From Parendozoicomonas haliclonae (GTDB lineage Bacteria; Pseudomonadota; Gammaproteobacteria; Pseudomonadales; Endozoicomonadaceae), in NCBI RefSeq assembly GCF_900174585.1, contig NZ_FWPT01000007.1, positions 124,001 to 188,000 on the forward strand: 64,000 nucleotides of DNA, written 5' to 3'. A program made the translations under genes and the position numbers. Shown in pieces: positions 19,530 through 30,006 of this stretch (position 1 is its first letter; every line of letters starts with the position of its first letter). Under the pieces are notes generated by a model. That model had not been told where the DNA came from and ran no database searches. It was given only the letters and a program-made list of their open reading frames with translations.

Positions 19530-19558
19530 ATAATAGGGACATGCCATCCCAGTGTAAA
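19530..19558 (-). promoter_or_regulatory. sigma70-type promoter before yceD-rpmF-plsX
   Basis: On the minus strand: TTTACA, 17-base spacer, TATTAT. Transcription would start near 19523, only about three bases before the chosen yceD ATG, so a leaderless or nearly leaderless message is predicted. Confidence 0.6.
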
Positions 19559-19679
19559 GATGCAAAGCATGATTTCCCCGCAGGGAATTGACCCTATAGA
19601 CTAGCGCGATTGCTTACATAAAGCCGAACAAACGCGCTTTTTGGGTATTATTTTACCGAACAACTGCTTACAGACCAAC

Positions 19680-20255
19680 ATGAAAACCATTCTGGCTTCA
19701 GGCTCACGCTATCGGCACCAGCTGCTCGAGCGGCTAAACCTCGCGTTTACAGGTATCAGCCCCGATATTAACGAAACACCCCACCCCAATGAATCACCGA
19801 CAGACTTGGCTCTGCGACTCAGCCTGGAAAAAGCCCAGGCGATTTCCAGCCTGCATCCAGACGCTCTGGTTATCGGCTCCGATCAGATTGCCGTATTACA
19901 CGGACAGATTCTCGGCAAACCCGGCACCCGGGACAAAGCCATAGAACAGCTCACCCAGGCCTCTGGCCAGCGGGTCACCTTTCTGACCGGTCTGTGCATT
20001 ATCGCACCCGGGCTGGCAGAACCGCGAGTCAGCACAATTCCCTACCATGTGGAATTTCGAGAGCTAAAGCAGGAAGAAATTGAGCGCTATATCGACAGTG
20101 ACCAGCCACTGGATTGTGCTGGCAGCTTTAAATGGGAAAAGCTGGGCATCAGCCTCTTCAAAAGAATGGAGGGTGATGACCCGACAGCTCTGGAAGGGCT
20201 GCCACTCATCACCCTGAGCGCATGGTTAAGGGATCTGGGCCACCAAATTCCTTAA
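19680..20255 (+). CDS. maf: Maf/YceF-family nucleotide pyrophosphatase
   Basis: A 191-residue Maf-fold protein that hydrolyses modified or non-canonical nucleoside triphosphates. It has ILASGSRYRHQLLERL at the start, SDQIAVLHGQILGKPG in the centre, and CAGSFKWEKLGISLF with GLPLITLSAWL at the end. The E-K-G-style substrate residues suggest the YceF (m7GTP) branch, but the sequence alone cannot settle the substrate. It is divergent from yceD. I chose ATG 19680 over an in-frame TTG 13 codons upstream. Confidence 0.9.
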   Translation: MKTILASGSRYRHQLLERLNLAFTGISPDINETPHPNESPTDLALRLSLEKAQAISSLHPDALVIGSDQIAVLHGQILGKPGTRDKAIEQLTQASGQRVTFLTGLCIIAPGLAEPRVSTIPYHVEFRELKQEEIERYIDSDQPLDCAGSFKWEKLGISLFKRMEGDDPTALEGLPLITLSAWLRDLGHQIP

Positions 20256-20268
20256 CAGATTCTAAAGA

Positions 20269-21222
20269 TCAGCGAACCACAGGACCTTCCAGCCCCAGGC
20301 TCACACTCAGCGTGTGGGCCATGCTGGCACCAATCTGGCTGGCAAAGCGATCCAGCACATTCGGCTTCATGGTGAAGTCGACAATATCCTCAGCACCAAT
20401 CACTTCCCGCGCCACATAACCAGAGCTGCCCAGACCGTCAACCAGACCCAGGTCCTTGGCCTGCTCACCGGTCCAGATCAGGCCGGTAAACAGAGAAGGA
20501 TCATCGGACAGGCGATCACCACGCCCCGCCTTCACACTTTCAATAAACTGCTCATGGATATTGCCCACGGTTTTTCGCAGATGCTCAGCAGCGACTGGAT
20601 CTTCCGGCTGGAAAGGATCCGTCAGAGCCTTGTGATCACCAGCCCCATAGAAACGACGAGTCACACCCACCTTCTCCATAGCCTCAGTCACACCAAAGGT
20701 CGCCATATAGGCACCAATAGAACCCACAACAGAGGCACGGTCGGCATAAACCTCATCTGCAGCGGACGCTATATAATAAGCTGCAGAGGCACCAACATCG
20801 GAAATCACCGCATAGACTTTGACATCCTCACGGGTCGCCTTAAGGCGGTTAATCTCATCGTAGATATAACCCGCCTGAACCGGACTGCCACCCGGGCTAT
20901 TGATCCGCAGGATCACGCCCTTCACCTTGGCATCCTCAAAAGCGCCGCGCAAACCGGTCACAACAGTGTCAGCACTGGCATCACGATCAGCAGCTATCAC
21001 CCCGTTAATTTCCACAAGGGCGGTATATTCCTGAGGCTGCGGCTTCGCCGACTTCATGGAGAACGCCACAGACCCGATAGCTGCAAACAACCAGATAAAC
21101 AGCAGCACACGGAAGAATATTTTCCAGCGACGGGACCGACGCTGCTCCAGCAGTGCACCCATCAGCAGTTTTTCTATTAACTGGCGGTCCTCAGACACAC
21201 CTGCATCCCGGCTTTCGGACAT
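20269..21222 (-). CDS. sppA: signal peptide peptidase SppA (short form, S49 family)
   Basis: A 317-residue membrane-anchored serine protease with one N-terminal helix (about 34-55) and a periplasmic S49 domain. The expected Ser-Lys dyad is S146 in SDVGASAAYY and K198 in GAGDHKALTDPF. NSPGGSPVQAG (108-117) forms the oxyanion region. Its length matches the short SppA of Pseudomonas and Bacillus, about half of E. coli SppA. It degrades cleaved signal peptides. AGGAAG lies 5 bases before the ATG. The gene is convergent with maf. Confidence 0.92.
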   Translation of the reverse strand: MSESRDAGVSEDRQLIEKLLMGALLEQRRSRRWKIFFRVLLFIWLFAAIGSVAFSMKSAKPQPQEYTALVEINGVIAADRDASADTVVTGLRGAFEDAKVKGVILRINSPGGSPVQAGYIYDEINRLKATREDVKVYAVISDVGASAAYYIASAADEVYADRASVVGSIGAYMATFGVTEAMEKVGVTRRFYGAGDHKALTDPFQPEDPVAAEHLRKTVGNIHEQFIESVKAGRGDRLSDDPSLFTGLIWTGEQAKDLGLVDGLGSSGYVAREVIGAEDIVDFTMKPNVLDRFASQIGASMAHTLSVSLGLEGPVVR

Positions 21223-21277
21223 TCTTCTTCCTCAAACTTAGCTGTCGTTATAATCGTGCCGGCTGACACCAACATGC

Positions 21278-22402
21278 TCAGCGGGCCATACCATCCAGAA
21301 CTTTTACCAGTTCTGCCGGCAAAGGAGCCTCAAACTCCCGATAACTCCCATCAGGTAGGTTAACGCCGACCTTTCTCGCATGCAAAAACAGCCGATCCAA
21401 ACCGACCTTCTCCGCCAGCTCACGGGTCTGTTCATAGCCATACTTCACATCACCCAGAATCGGATGCCCGGTATGCTGAGTGTGCACACGAATCTGATGC
21501 GTACGCCCGGTCTCCAGACTGGCTTCAACCAGTGTTGCATCCTGATAACGCTCCATGACCCGGAAACGGGTTTTCGATCGCTTACCTTCAGGGTGCACCG
21601 TCACCATGCGCTCGCCGGACTGCAAAATATTTTTCTGCAGCGGTGCATCAACCAGCTCTTTACGGGCCGGCCAGCGACCATCCACCAAAGCGTTATACAC
21701 CTTTAACATATGGTGCTCACGAATCTGGGCGTGAAGATGACGCAACAGGCTGCGTTTCTTGGCAATCAGCAGACAACCTGAGGTATCCCGGTCGATCCGG
21801 TGCACCAACTCCAGGAAACGACAATCCGGACGCAGCTGACGCAACGCCTCAATAACCCCCAGACTGACGCCACTGCCACCATGCACCGCAAGACCGCTCG
21901 GCTTGTTCAGCACCAGCAAAGCATCATCTTCATAAAGAATGGCGCTTTCTATCTGTTGAGCCACCTGCATACCCGGAACAACCGGTGCCTTGGCTTCAGA
22001 GACTCGTACCGGCGGCACCCGCACCACATCACCGGCTGCCAGCTTGGTTTCCGCTTTGGCCCGACCTTTATTCACCCGCACTTCGCCTTTGCGAATAATG
22101 CGGTAAACGTGAGTTTTGGGAACACCCTTCAGAACAACCCGAAGAAAATTATCCAGCCGCTGACCGGCCTGATCTTCATCAACGGTCACCATACGTACAC
22201 TAACTGCCGCAGGTGTCGCTTCAGAAACACGGGCAGCACCACGGTCAGCAGTCGGCTTTCTGGGGCCACGTGCGCCATCACGACTACCCTTACGGGCATC
22301 CGGACGGGTACTGCTTTTGGCACCCTGACGGGCGGATACGGGCTTATCCCGATGAGACTTTCGGTTCATTTTACGCGCAGAGGGAGAAACATCTTTCATC
22401 AT
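21278..22402 (-). CDS. rluC: 23S rRNA pseudouridine synthase RluC
   Basis: A 374-residue RluA-family enzyme. A basic, low-complexity N-terminus (about residues 1-65, rich in Lys, Arg, Ala, Gly) precedes an S4 RNA-binding domain (GQRLDNFL through VRVNKGRAK). The catalytic domain carries the Asp motif HRIDRDTSGCLLIAK and GRTHQIRVH. E. coli RluC modifies U955, U2504 and U2580. The N-terminal tail is longer than usual and looks disordered; an internal start near residue 70 is possible. It is divergent from rne, as in Pseudomonas. Confidence 0.92.
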   Translation of the reverse strand: MMKDVSPSARKMNRKSHRDKPVSARQGAKSSTRPDARKGSRDGARGPRKPTADRGAARVSEATPAAVSVRMVTVDEDQAGQRLDNFLRVVLKGVPKTHVYRIIRKGEVRVNKGRAKAETKLAAGDVVRVPPVRVSEAKAPVVPGMQVAQQIESAILYEDDALLVLNKPSGLAVHGGSGVSLGVIEALRQLRPDCRFLELVHRIDRDTSGCLLIAKKRSLLRHLHAQIREHHMLKVYNALVDGRWPARKELVDAPLQKNILQSGERMVTVHPEGKRSKTRFRVMERYQDATLVEASLETGRTHQIRVHTQHTGHPILGDVKYGYEQTRELAEKVGLDRLFLHARKVGVNLPDGSYREFEAPLPAELVKVLDGMAR

Positions 22403-22430
22403 TCGCTTATGTTACCAGTTTTCTAGTAGT

Positions 22431-22459
22431 TTGAAGCACTTGCGAATAGCTGATATATT
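22431..22459 (+). promoter_or_regulatory. probable sigma70 promoter of rne
   Basis: TTGAAG (22431-22436), exactly 17 bases, TATATT (22454-22459). It lies just past the divergent rluC start and points at rne; transcription would begin near 22466. Confidence 0.65.
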
Positions 22460-23058
22460 TCCAGAGTTACCCCGGCTGGTGCAAAGCCGTGGTCAGAAAA
22501 TGTAACAAAGCGATAAGTAACCTGCACAAAAACCCTGTGACCGCCATCAGTGGAAGAGTGTCATCTCCACACAGGTTGTCAGATACTCTGATGAAGCCTG
22601 ATGAAAAGATGCCGAAGTCATTTTCAGCGGTTTTTGTCCAAGGTGAGTCTGTACGGACAGCACGAGAAAACGCCGCTGTGACCGGTAAGGCCCATATTTT
22701 GAGCGCCTGCAGCTAATTTTCGATCTGCAGGCTTTGAGTAAACCAGCGCTATTCAGCCTATTGCTGGCGCTCCTAAAAATTCACTCAGTAGTCAAGCGCT
22801 CAGGCACTCGATCACTGTCTGGAAAACATTGCTGGAAAGTTCCTCAACAAACGGAACACGCAAACCAGACAACAGATAAGACCTGAACCTTGGTTCGCCG
22901 GGGCTACCCGCCCGAAGGCGAGATCAGCTTCTCCCGTTACACCCGGAGAGGCAAATCCCTGAACAGCTCCTCGTGATGGCTGCAGGATGAGAAAAAGAAT
23001 GAATATTAGGAGCCGTCGGACACAGTCTGGATAGCCCTACAATACAATTTGGATTTGC
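22460..23058 (+). other. long rne leader (about 590 nt)
   Basis: A 600-base stretch with no convincing gene between the promoter and rne. It contains a perfect 8-base stem GCCTGCAG (22705-22712) / CTGCAGGC (22725-22732) followed by TTT, and a weaker TCGCC / GGCGA pair near 22890-22920. In E. coli the 361-nt rne leader folds into hairpins that RNase E cuts to control its own mRNA. An equivalent feedback leader is inferred here from position and length only. Confidence 0.5.
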
Positions 23059-26000
23059 ATGAAAAGAATGCTTATCAATGCGACACAGCAGGAAGAACTG
23101 CGTGTTGCTCTGGTCGATGGCCAGCGTCTGTATGATCTTGATATTGAGTCCGGCGCCCGCAAGCAAAAGAAAGCCAATATCTACAAAGGCAAGATTACCC
23201 GCGTAGAACCCAGCCTTGAAGCCGCCTTCGTTGACTTTGGTTCCGAGCGCCACGGCTTCCTCCCCCTGAAAGAGATCTCCCGCGAATACTACTCCGGAAA
23301 CTCCGGTTCCGGTCGTGCCAGCATCAAGGATCTGATCCGCGAAGGCCAGGAAGTTATCGTTCAGGTTGATAAGGAAGAGCGTGGCAACAAGGGTGCCGCC
23401 CTGACCACTCTGGTCAGCCTGGCCGGCCGCTACCTGGTCCTGATGCCAAACAACCCTCGTGCCGGTGGCATCTCCCGCCGCATCGAAGGCGACGAACGTA
23501 CTCAACTGCGTGAAGCTCTGGCTCAGCTGGATATTCCATCCGAAATGGGTGTAATCGTCCGTACCGCCGGCCTGGGCCGCGGCGCTGAAGAACTTCAGTG
23601 GGATCTGAACTACCTGCTGCAGGTCTGGAACTCCATCAAAACTGCCACTCAGGATCGCCCAGCGCCATTCCTGGTGTATCAGGAAAGCAACGTCACTATC
23701 CGTGCGATCCGTGACTACCTGCGTCAGGATATCGGTGAAGTTCTGGTCGACAATCCGGTTGTTCACAAGGAAGCCCTGGACTTTATCAGCCAGGTGATGC
23801 CGCAATACCAGAGCCGTGTGAAGCTGTATCAGGACGACACACCTCTGTTCAACCGTTTCCAGATCGAAAGCCAGATTGAAACCGCCTTCCAGCGGGAAGT
23901 GAAACTGCCTTCCGGTGGCTCTATCGTTATCGATCCAACCGAAGCTCTGGTTTCCATCGACATCAACTCCGCCCGTGCAACCCGCGGCGGTGATATCGAA
24001 GAAACCGCACGCAACACCAACCTGGAAGCGGCTGAAGAAATCGCCCGCCAGCTGCGCCTGCGTGATATCGGCGGCCTGATCGTTATCGACTTTATCGATA
24101 TGGGTTCCAACAAGAATCAGCGCGACGTTGAAAACAAGATGCGCGAAGCCCTGCAGATGGACCGTGCCCGCGTACAGCTGGGTCGCATCTCCCGCTTCGG
24201 TCTGCTGGAAATGTCCCGTCAGCGTCTGCGCCCATCCCTGGAAGAGACCAGTGGTATTGTCTGCCCACGCTGTAACGGCCAGGGCACTATCCGTGACATC
24301 CACTCCCTGTCCCTGTCCATCCTGCGCCTGGTGGAAGAAGAAGCTCTCAAAGAGCGTACTTCTGAAATCCGCGCCCAGGTTCCGGTACCGGTTGGCACCT
24401 TCCTGCTGAATGAAAAGCGTGATGCCATCAGCCGTATCGAGAAGCGCAGCAAGGCCCGCGTTCTGGTTATTCCAAACCCACACATGGAAACCCCGCACTT
24501 TGAAGTGCAGCGCCTGCGTGACGACCACGTAGCCGAAGAGTCCGTGAACAGCTTTGAACTGAGCGAGCAGAACCAGCCGGAAGAACCGGTTTATCTGCAG
24601 GAACAGGCTCCAAAGCCAACCACTGAAGCGGCGGTTCGTAACATTACTCCAGCTGCCCCGGCACCACAAAAGGCTGCCAAGCCTGCTGAGAAGCCATCCG
24701 GCGGCCTGCTGCGCGCTATCGCCAAGACCTTTGGCAGCCTGTTCTCCGCTCCGGAAGAGGCACAGCCGGAAGCGACTCCGCGCACCAAGAAGAACACCCG
24801 CGATAACGACAACCGCCGCAGCAATGAGCGCGGTGATCGTAGTGAGCGCAACGATCGCAACAACCGCAACGGTCGCAACAACGACCGCCGCCGGGAAGAT
24901 CGCAACAATCGCAACGAACAGCGTCGCGAGCGTTCTGATCGCAATGATCAACGTAACGACCAGCGCAATGAGCGCGGCAATCGTAACGATGATCGTGATC
25001 AGCGCAACGAACGTCAGGGCAATGAAGAGCGTCGCGAGCGTCGTCAGCCGCAGCAGCGTCGTGACCGTAATGAGCAACGCAACGACCAGCGCAATGATCA
25101 GCGCAGCGAACGCGGCAACAGCCGTAACGATGAGCGCAGCAATGATCAACGCAACGACCAGCGTAATGAGCGCCGTGATGACCGTCGTCGCCAGGATGAG
25201 CACCAGGGCGATACTCAGGCCGAAAACCTGAACACCCAGCAGACCAGCGATAATGGTGATCAGGAAGAGAAGCGTCGTCGCCCTCGCAACCTGCAGAACC
25301 GTCGTCGTAACAACCGTCCATCCCAGCGCGATCGTGTTCAGCAGGACGCTACCACAGAAGCTGCAACACCAGCGGCTGAGAAGCCGGTTGAGCCAGCCAA
25401 GGCTCCACAGGAAGAACGCGCTAAAGAGCCCGCCAAGCCTGTTGCCGAATCCACTCCTAAGCCAGCTGTAGCAGAAGCGGCAAGCCAGAGCGAAGCTGCA
25501 CCTGCAGAGCGCAAGCCAAAGCCTGAAGCACGTGCCGAGAAGGCTGACAAGGTTGAAGCTGAAGCCAAGCCTGTTGCTGCGGCAGCTGAAGAAGCAGCCA
25601 AGCCTGTAGAGGCAAAGCCAGCTCGCGAAGCAGAAGCTAAAGCCGAAGCACCTGCCGAGGTGAAAGCAGTCGCCAGCAAGCCTGCTGAAGAGAAGACTGT
25701 TGAGCATGCCCAGGAAGCTGCCAAGCCTGCCGCCGAACCAAAGGCTGAACAGCCTAAGGAAGAAGCCAAGCCGGAAGCAACCGAAGCAAAAGCTCCACGT
25801 CGTCGCCGCACCCGTGCTGCTAACGACCCTCGCGAGATCCGTCGTCGCCAGCTGGAGGCGGAAGCCGCTCAGGCTAACGCTCAGCCAGTTGCTACCGCTG
25901 CTCCTGCAGAAGCCAAGCCGGAACCGGTTGCCGCAATGGAACAGCCTAAGGCTGAAGCCCCTGCAGCAGAGAAGCCTGTTGTTTCTGAAAGCAAGCCTGC

Positions 26001-26175
26001 ACCAGAAGCTCCTGCTCCTGCACCTACAGAACCAGCCAAGCCGGTTGTAGAAGCTGCCGTTGCTCCTGTAGAGCGCAAGGCCGAGCCTGTAACCGAAGCT
26101 GCTGCACCACAGCAGGAGACGGAATCCTCGAAAGCGGATGAAGAGCCAAACAAGGCCTCCAACCCTAACGAGTAA
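23059..26175 (+). CDS. rne: ribonuclease E
   Basis: A 1038-residue endoribonuclease and degradosome scaffold. The catalytic half (1-510) has an S1 domain (about 35-125), the DNase I-like metal-binding Asp residues D301 (VSIDINSA) and D344 (IDFIDM), and the zinc-link cysteines C402 and C405 (CPRCNGQG) that join dimers. The C-terminal half is disordered: an Arg/Asn/Asp/Gln-rich RNA-binding segment (about 580-740) with many RNDQ-type repeats, then a long Ala/Pro/Glu/Lys region. An R-rich island ([22 protein letters not shown]) lies near residue 915. ATG 23059 fits the family start [11 protein letters not shown] strong terminator follows. Confidence 0.97.
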   Translation: MKRMLINATQQEELRVALVDGQRLYDLDIESGARKQKKANIYKGKITRVEPSLEAAFVDFGSERHGFLPLKEISREYYSGNSGSGRASIKDLIREGQEVIVQVDKEERGNKGAALTTLVSLAGRYLVLMPNNPRAGGISRRIEGDERTQLREALAQLDIPSEMGVIVRTAGLGRGAEELQWDLNYLLQVWNSIKTATQDRPAPFLVYQESNVTIRAIRDYLRQDIGEVLVDNPVVHKEALDFISQVMPQYQSRVKLYQDDTPLFNRFQIESQIETAFQREVKLPSGGSIVIDPTEALVSIDINSARATRGGDIEETARNTNLEAAEEIARQLRLRDIGGLIVIDFIDMGSNKNQRDVENKMREALQMDRARVQLGRISRFGLLEMSRQRLRPSLEETSGIVCPRCNGQGTIRDIHSLSLSILRLVEEEALKERTSEIRAQVPVPVGTFLLNEKRDAISRIEKRSKARVLVIPNPHMETPHFEVQRLRDDHVAEESVNSFELSEQNQPEEPVYLQEQAPKPTTEAAVRNITPAAPAPQKAAKPAEKPSGGLLRAIAKTFGSLFSAPEEAQPEATPRTKKNTRDNDNRRSNERGDRSERNDRNNRNGRNNDRRREDRNNRNEQRRERSDRNDQRNDQRNERGNRNDDRDQRNERQGNEERRERRQPQQRRDRNEQRNDQRNDQRSERGNSRNDERSNDQRNDQRNERRDDRRRQDEHQGDTQAENLNTQQTSDNGDQEEKRRRPRNLQNRRRNNRPSQRDRVQQDATTEAATPAAEKPVEPAKAPQEERAKEPAKPVAESTPKPAVAEAASQSEAAPAERKPKPEARAEKADKVEAEAKPVAAAAEEAAKPVEAKPAREAEAKAEAPAEVKAVASKPAEEKTVEHAQEAAKPAAEPKAEQPKEEAKPEATEAKAPRRRRTRAANDPREIRRRQLEAEAAQANAQPVATAAPAEAKPEPVAAMEQPKAEAPAAEKPVVSESKPAPEAPAPAPTEPAKPVVEAAVAPVERKAEPVTEAAAPQQETESSKADEEPNKASNPNE

Positions 26176-26188
26176 TTCCTCTTCGGAT

Positions 26189-26225
26189 AAAAAAAATCCC
26201 CGATCATTGATCGGGGATTTTTTTT
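26189..26225 (+). terminator. Rho-independent terminator after rne
   Basis: Stem ATCCCCGATCA / TGATCGGGGAT flanked by A and T runs of seven or more. It is symmetrical, so it can also end transcription from the convergent murB side. Confidence 0.95.
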
Positions 26226-26280
26226 GAGCATTGAAAATATTAACAGCAGGATTTTTTGAAGCTATTACTCAAGGCAACAA

Positions 26281-27330
26281 CTACCCGTAGATTCTTGGCT
26301 CAATCTCCAGCTCGACAGCGAAGCGAGCCCAGACCGCCGCTTTGATTTCATCCGCCAGCGCGAGAATATCCTTACCACTGGCACCGCCATGATTCACCAA
26401 TACCAACGCCTGATTTTGATACACACCGGCACTGGTCGCATGGGTGACACCTTTAAAGCCACACTGATCGATCAGCCAACCCGCAGCCAGCTTCCAGTGC
26501 CCTTCTCCGGCCGGATAAGCAACCAGATTTTCAAACTTACCCTTTAGTCTCTGGAAATGCGTCTCAGCCACGACCGGGTTCTTGAAGAAGCTTCCCGCAT
26601 TGCCAATCTGGCCGGGATCAGGGAGTTTGGCCTCACGAATACGACAGACGACGTCACTGACCAGTGCTGCAGACACCGGGCAACCACGCTCCTGTGCCTC
26701 ACACTCAACTTCGCGATGCAACTCACCATAACCCAGCGTGGGTGCAAAGGTCCGGGTGAGAGCAAAAGTCACGGAGGTAATAATAAAGCAGTCCCGATCT
26801 TCACCTTTAAAGACGGAATCCCGATACCCAAACCGGCAATCGTCACCAGCATAAGTAACCAGCTCACCGGTGCGGACATTAACCGCCTCCAGACTGTGGA
26901 ACACATCCTGGATCTCAACACCATAGGCTCCGATATTTTGGATAGGCGCTGCGCCAACCGTTCCGGGAATCAGGGACAGGTTTTCCAGACCAAAGCAATC
27001 CTGCTCAAGCGTCCAGCACACAAAGCTATGCCATTCTTCACCGGCGGCAGCCCGAACCAGCACCTCACCATCCTGACCATCGATCAGCTCACGCCCCATA
27101 AAGCGCAGACAAATCACCAGCCCGTCATAATCATCAGCCAGAACCACATTGCTGCCACCACCGAGCGGCAGCACATCGACATCCTTCTCTTTGGCCCACA
27201 CGAGAACAGCCTGAAGATCAGCAAGGGAATCAACGGTGGTGAAGTAACGCGCTATAGCAGGAAGGGAGAGAGTGTTATAAGGCTGCAGCTGTACATTCTG
27301 CTGCAACCAGGCAGGGGTATCGTTTCTCAT
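26281..27330 (-). CDS. murB: UDP-N-acetylenolpyruvoylglucosamine reductase
   Basis: A 349-residue type I MurB that uses FAD and NADPH to make UDP-MurNAc. It has NTLSLPAIARYF at the start, the FAD-binding LPLGGGSNVV, IPGTVGAAPIQNIGAYGVEI, CRFGYRDSVFK, GNAGSFFKNP (catalytic Ser) and the C-terminal EIEPRIYG with its conserved Glu. ATG 27330 is chosen for its GGA at a normal distance; a GTG 10 codons upstream would overlap the phosphatase gene. It is convergent with rne. Confidence 0.95.
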   Translation of the reverse strand: MRNDTPAWLQQNVQLQPYNTLSLPAIARYFTTVDSLADLQAVLVWAKEKDVDVLPLGGGSNVVLADDYDGLVICLRFMGRELIDGQDGEVLVRAAAGEEWHSFVCWTLEQDCFGLENLSLIPGTVGAAPIQNIGAYGVEIQDVFHSLEAVNVRTGELVTYAGDDCRFGYRDSVFKGEDRDCFIITSVTFALTRTFAPTLGYGELHREVECEAQERGCPVSAALVSDVVCRIREAKLPDPGQIGNAGSFFKNPVVAETHFQRLKGKFENLVAYPAGEGHWKLAAGWLIDQCGFKGVTHATSAGVYQNQALVLVNHGGASGKDILALADEIKAAVWARFAVELEIEPRIYG

Positions 27331-27346
27331 AACATTTCCGTAAAGC

Positions 27347-27829
27347 TCACAGAGCCCCACTGCTGATACGGGCTACCAGATTATCAGCAGCCTCTTCGAT
27401 AAGGTCGATCACCTGCTGGAAGCCCAGATCGCCACCGTAATAAGGATCAGGAACTTCGTCCATGACAGCGACTTCGGAGAAAGGTAAAAGCAGGTGCAGC
27501 TTATGACGATACTCTGCTGGGCAGGCAATCTGTAAATCCTGCAGATTGCTGTGATCCATTGCCAGAATCAGGTCGAACCGTGCAAAGTCAGCTGAAGAGA
27601 CCTGACGTCCTCTTAACCGGGACAGATCATATCCCCGCCCAGCCGCTGCAGACTGTGCCCGAGAATCCGGAGACTTGCCCACATGCCAAGGGCCGGTACC
27701 AACAGAATCAAGACTGATCCGATCAGCCAGGCCAGCCTCATCAATTTTCTTTTGAAGTATGCCCTCTGCCGTTGGTGAACGGCAGATATTTCCCAGGCAA
27801 ACCAGCAATATGTTTTCTACCGGCTTCAA
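27347..27829 (-). CDS. low-molecular-weight protein-tyrosine phosphatase
   Basis: A 160-residue phosphatase with the P-loop CLGNICRSP near residue 11 (nucleophile Cys and Arg) and the general-acid loop VPDPYYGG near residue 127. It is probably cytoplasmic. In Pseudomonas the gene at this position (ptpA) sits between murB and kdsB, as here. No tyrosine kinase gene lies nearby, so the substrate is unknown. It overlaps kdsB by 4 bases. Confidence 0.93.
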   Translation of the reverse strand: MKPVENILLVCLGNICRSPTAEGILQKKIDEAGLADRISLDSVGTGPWHVGKSPDSRAQSAAAGRGYDLSRLRGRQVSSADFARFDLILAMDHSNLQDLQIACPAEYRHKLHLLLPFSEVAVMDEVPDPYYGGDLGFQQVIDLIEEAADNLVARISSGAL

Positions 27830-28608
27830 ACAATCACTCCCTGACGCGCCAGATAAACCGCCCGAACCCGTTCCAGATCTGCTTCGGTATCAACACCAGC
27901 CGGAGGGACTTCACAGGCCTCGGCCACATGAATACGTTCACCATTCCACATCACCCGCAACTGTTCCAGCTTTTCCAGCTGTTCCAGCGGGGATTCGCTC
28001 CAGGTCACAAACTTGTTTAGCAGGCTCACCCGGTAAGCATAAATCCCCAGGTGACGCTGATAGAGCGGAGAGTTGGCCATGGTCGCGCGACCAGACTCTT
28101 CAGCAAAACGGTCACGATCCCAGGGAATAGCTGATCGGCTGAAGTACAGCGCCAGCCCTTGGGCATCACTGATAACCTTAACGGCATTCGGATCAAACAG
28201 CTCATCCACACCGGATATTGGGTGAGACAGTGTCGCCACCGCGGCACTACGACAGCGCTTCAGATTTTCCGCCACCTGATCAATTACCTCAACCGGCACC
28301 AGCGGCTCATCACCCTGCACGTTCACCACGATTTGGTCATCCGGAAGATCCAGTTGCTTGACCACCTCCTGCAGACGATCCGTGCCGGTCGGGTGATCCG
28401 GGCTGGTCATGCAGACATCCGCGCCAAAACGCACCGCCACACCACGCACCTGCTCATCATCCGTGGCAATAATTACCCGCCCGGCACCACTGCGCGACGC
28501 CTGCTCCCAGACATGCTGGATCATGGGCTTGCCACCGATATCGGCCAGAGGCTTGCCTGGCAGGCGGGTGGATGCATAACGGGCCGGGATAATAACGGTA
28601 TACGACAT
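27826..28608 (-). CDS. kdsB: 3-deoxy-manno-octulosonate cytidylyltransferase
   Basis: A 260-residue CMP-Kdo synthetase activating Kdo for lipid A-core assembly. It has [24 protein letters not shown] at the N-terminus, [17 protein letters not shown]-like [20 protein letters not shown], and [12 protein letters not shown] with HLGIYAYR further on. Its stop overlaps the phosphatase start (ATGA), and lpxK, another lipid A gene, lies upstream in the same operon. Confidence 0.96.
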   Translation of the reverse strand: MSYTVIIPARYASTRLPGKPLADIGGKPMIQHVWEQASRSGAGRVIIATDDEQVRGVAVRFGADVCMTSPDHPTGTDRLQEVVKQLDLPDDQIVVNVQGDEPLVPVEVIDQVAENLKRCRSAAVATLSHPISGVDELFDPNAVKVISDAQGLALYFSRSAIPWDRDRFAEESGRATMANSPLYQRHLGIYAYRVSLLNKFVTWSESPLEQLEKLEQLRVMWNGERIHVAEACEVPPAGVDTEADLERVRAVYLARQGVIV

Positions 28609-28675
28609 GGAGATCGTTCTTTCTCTGTGTCTGAATCAACAAAATCGGCGGATGGTTATCAGCCGATCAGAAGAA

Positions 28676-28692
28676 CCGGCAGCAGGTGCCGG
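28676..28692 (-). repeat. small hairpin between ycaR and kdsB
   Basis: Inverted repeat CCGGCA / TGCCGG with a five-base loop in the 100-base gap before kdsB. A second pair, ATCGGC / GCCGAT, lies at about 28644-28666. Neither has a T tail, so they are more likely mRNA structure than a terminator. Confidence 0.45.
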
Positions 28693-28711
28693 CTAAACCT
28701 TAAAGTACGAG

Positions 28712-28891
28712 TCAGAGGCGCTCGTCGGTAGTCAGAGTGCGAGCCTCGGATTCCAGCATCACCGGAATATCATCACGCACCGGGAATGCCATACCACAGG
28801 GACGGCAGACCAGCTCATCTTTCTCGCGATTATGGCTGAGATCCCCTTTGCACAGGGGACAGGCCAGAATTTCAAACAGTTTCTTGTCCAT
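28712..28891 (-). CDS. ycaR: YcaR/Trm112-like small zinc-ribbon protein
   Basis: A 59-residue protein beginning [18 protein letters not shown], with paired cysteines (CPLC near 11-14 and CRPC near 29-32) and [10 protein letters not shown]. This is the YcaR/UPF0434 family, related to the Trm112 methyltransferase activator. It is conserved between lpxK and kdsB in many gammaproteobacteria, as here. The exact job is unknown. Confidence 0.93.
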   Translation of the reverse strand: MDKKLFEILACPLCKGDLSHNREKDELVCRPCGMAFPVRDDIPVMLESEARTLTTDERL

Positions 28892-28914
28892 GGCTTCATT
28901 CCTGAACCATTGAA

Positions 28915-30006
28915 TTAAACCGATGTTGCCGGTGCAGCATCAGAGGAAAGCGCAGCCAAACGGCTGAACAGTGACGACCAGAAAACCTCCGGCAGCTCTG
29001 CCTTAACCGGAAGATACCACCAGTTACACCGGGCAGCTTCCGGAAACACAGATGACACCAAAGGTCGACACTTCACCGCATCTTTGGCGGTCATTATAAC
29101 GGCTCCCGGCACAAGGGAGGAAAAATCCTCAACCGAGAACGGATGATGGTCAGGAAATGGCTGTGGATTCACCTGAAAACCCTGCTGGCTGAGCGAATCA
29201 AAGAAGCGCTCCGGATTACCAATCCCGGCCACACCATAAACCACATCGCCAGACTGAGGCATACCGCCCTGTTCATCTCCGGAGACAGGGCGCAGATCGC
29301 CGGGCTGCAGAGTCATAATGTGAACATTGCCTTCCTGACCGCCCATCAGTGGCAGACGGGAACAATGCGCATCCGGTTGACCATTACTGATCACGAAATC
29401 GACTTCACTGAGACGAGAGGCCGGCTCACGCAAAGGGCCCGCGGGCAGGCAACAGCCATTCCCCAGCAGACGCTGTCCATCCACCACAGCAATCTCAAGC
29501 TGTCGGGCCAGACGGTAATGCTGCAACCCATCATCACTGATCACCAGATTGCAGTCGGTATGCTTGAGCAGATAGTCCACCGCCCGGTTACGATCCCGAT
29601 CCACGACCACCGGAATCCCGGTCAGCCCGGCCAGCATAACCGGCTCATCTCCGCACACGGCAGGGTCACTGTCAGCAGTTACCAGTATTGAATCACTGGC
29701 CTGAGCACCGTAACCCCGGCTGATAATGCCGGGCCGATACCCTTGAGCAATCAGTTTCTCAACCAGAACCGCCGCCAGGGGTGTCTTGCCGGTACCACCG
29801 GCAGTGACATTGCCCACCACAATCACCGGAACAGAATGCCCGGCAGGTGGCTGCTGACGAAAAGCACGCAAACGGCGACGAGCCTCAAAGGCAACCAGCG
29901 CAGACAGGGGAAGAAAAGGTATCAACCAGGGTTTGAGAACCGGTTGATACCAGGCATTAACAAAGGTCTTTTCCAGCCGGGCCTTCCAGCCAAAGCTCTC
30001 ACTCAC
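28915..30006 (-). CDS. lpxK: tetraacyldisaccharide 4'-kinase
   Basis: A 363-residue membrane-associated kinase that phosphorylates the lipid A disaccharide at 4'. After an N-terminal hydrophobic helix it has the P-loop [28 protein letters not shown], the second Walker region [10 protein letters not shown] and the C-terminal [10 protein letters not shown]. It overlaps exbD by 4 bases and precedes ycaR by 23, in a lipid A/Kdo gene run. Confidence 0.95.
   Translation of the reverse strand: MSESFGWKARLEKTFVNAWYQPVLKPWLIPFLPLSALVAFEARRRLRAFRQQPPAGHSVPVIVVGNVTAGGTGKTPLAAVLVEKLIAQGYRPGIISRGYGAQASDSILVTADSDPAVCGDEPVMLAGLTGIPVVVDRDRNRAVDYLLKHTDCNLVISDDGLQHYRLARQLEIAVVDGQRLLGNGCCLPAGPLREPASRLSEVDFVISNGQPDAHCSRLPLMGGQEGNVHIMTLQPGDLRPVSGDEQGGMPQSGDVVYGVAGIGNPERFFDSLSQQGFQVNPQPFPDHHPFSVEDFSSLVPGAVIMTAKDAVKCRPLVSSVFPEAARCNWWYLPVKAELPEVFWSSLFSRLAALSSDAAPATSV

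Noticed and set aside
22489-22716. 75-codon frame in the rne leader
   Set aside because: It starts with GTG, has no ribosome site or coding character, and spans a hairpin that is better explained as leader structure.
24800-25210. regular short DNA repeats resembling a CRISPR-like array
   Set aside because: The repeats are codon-scale (RNDQ-type units) inside the rne reading frame, with no spacers and no cas genes nearby.
22924-25707. 927-codon open frame on the minus strand opposite rne
   Set aside because: It overlaps the well-supported rne on the other strand, has no Shine-Dalgarno site, and its Leu/Thr/Ala-rich hydrophobic sequence is what the reverse strand of rne's biased codons gives.
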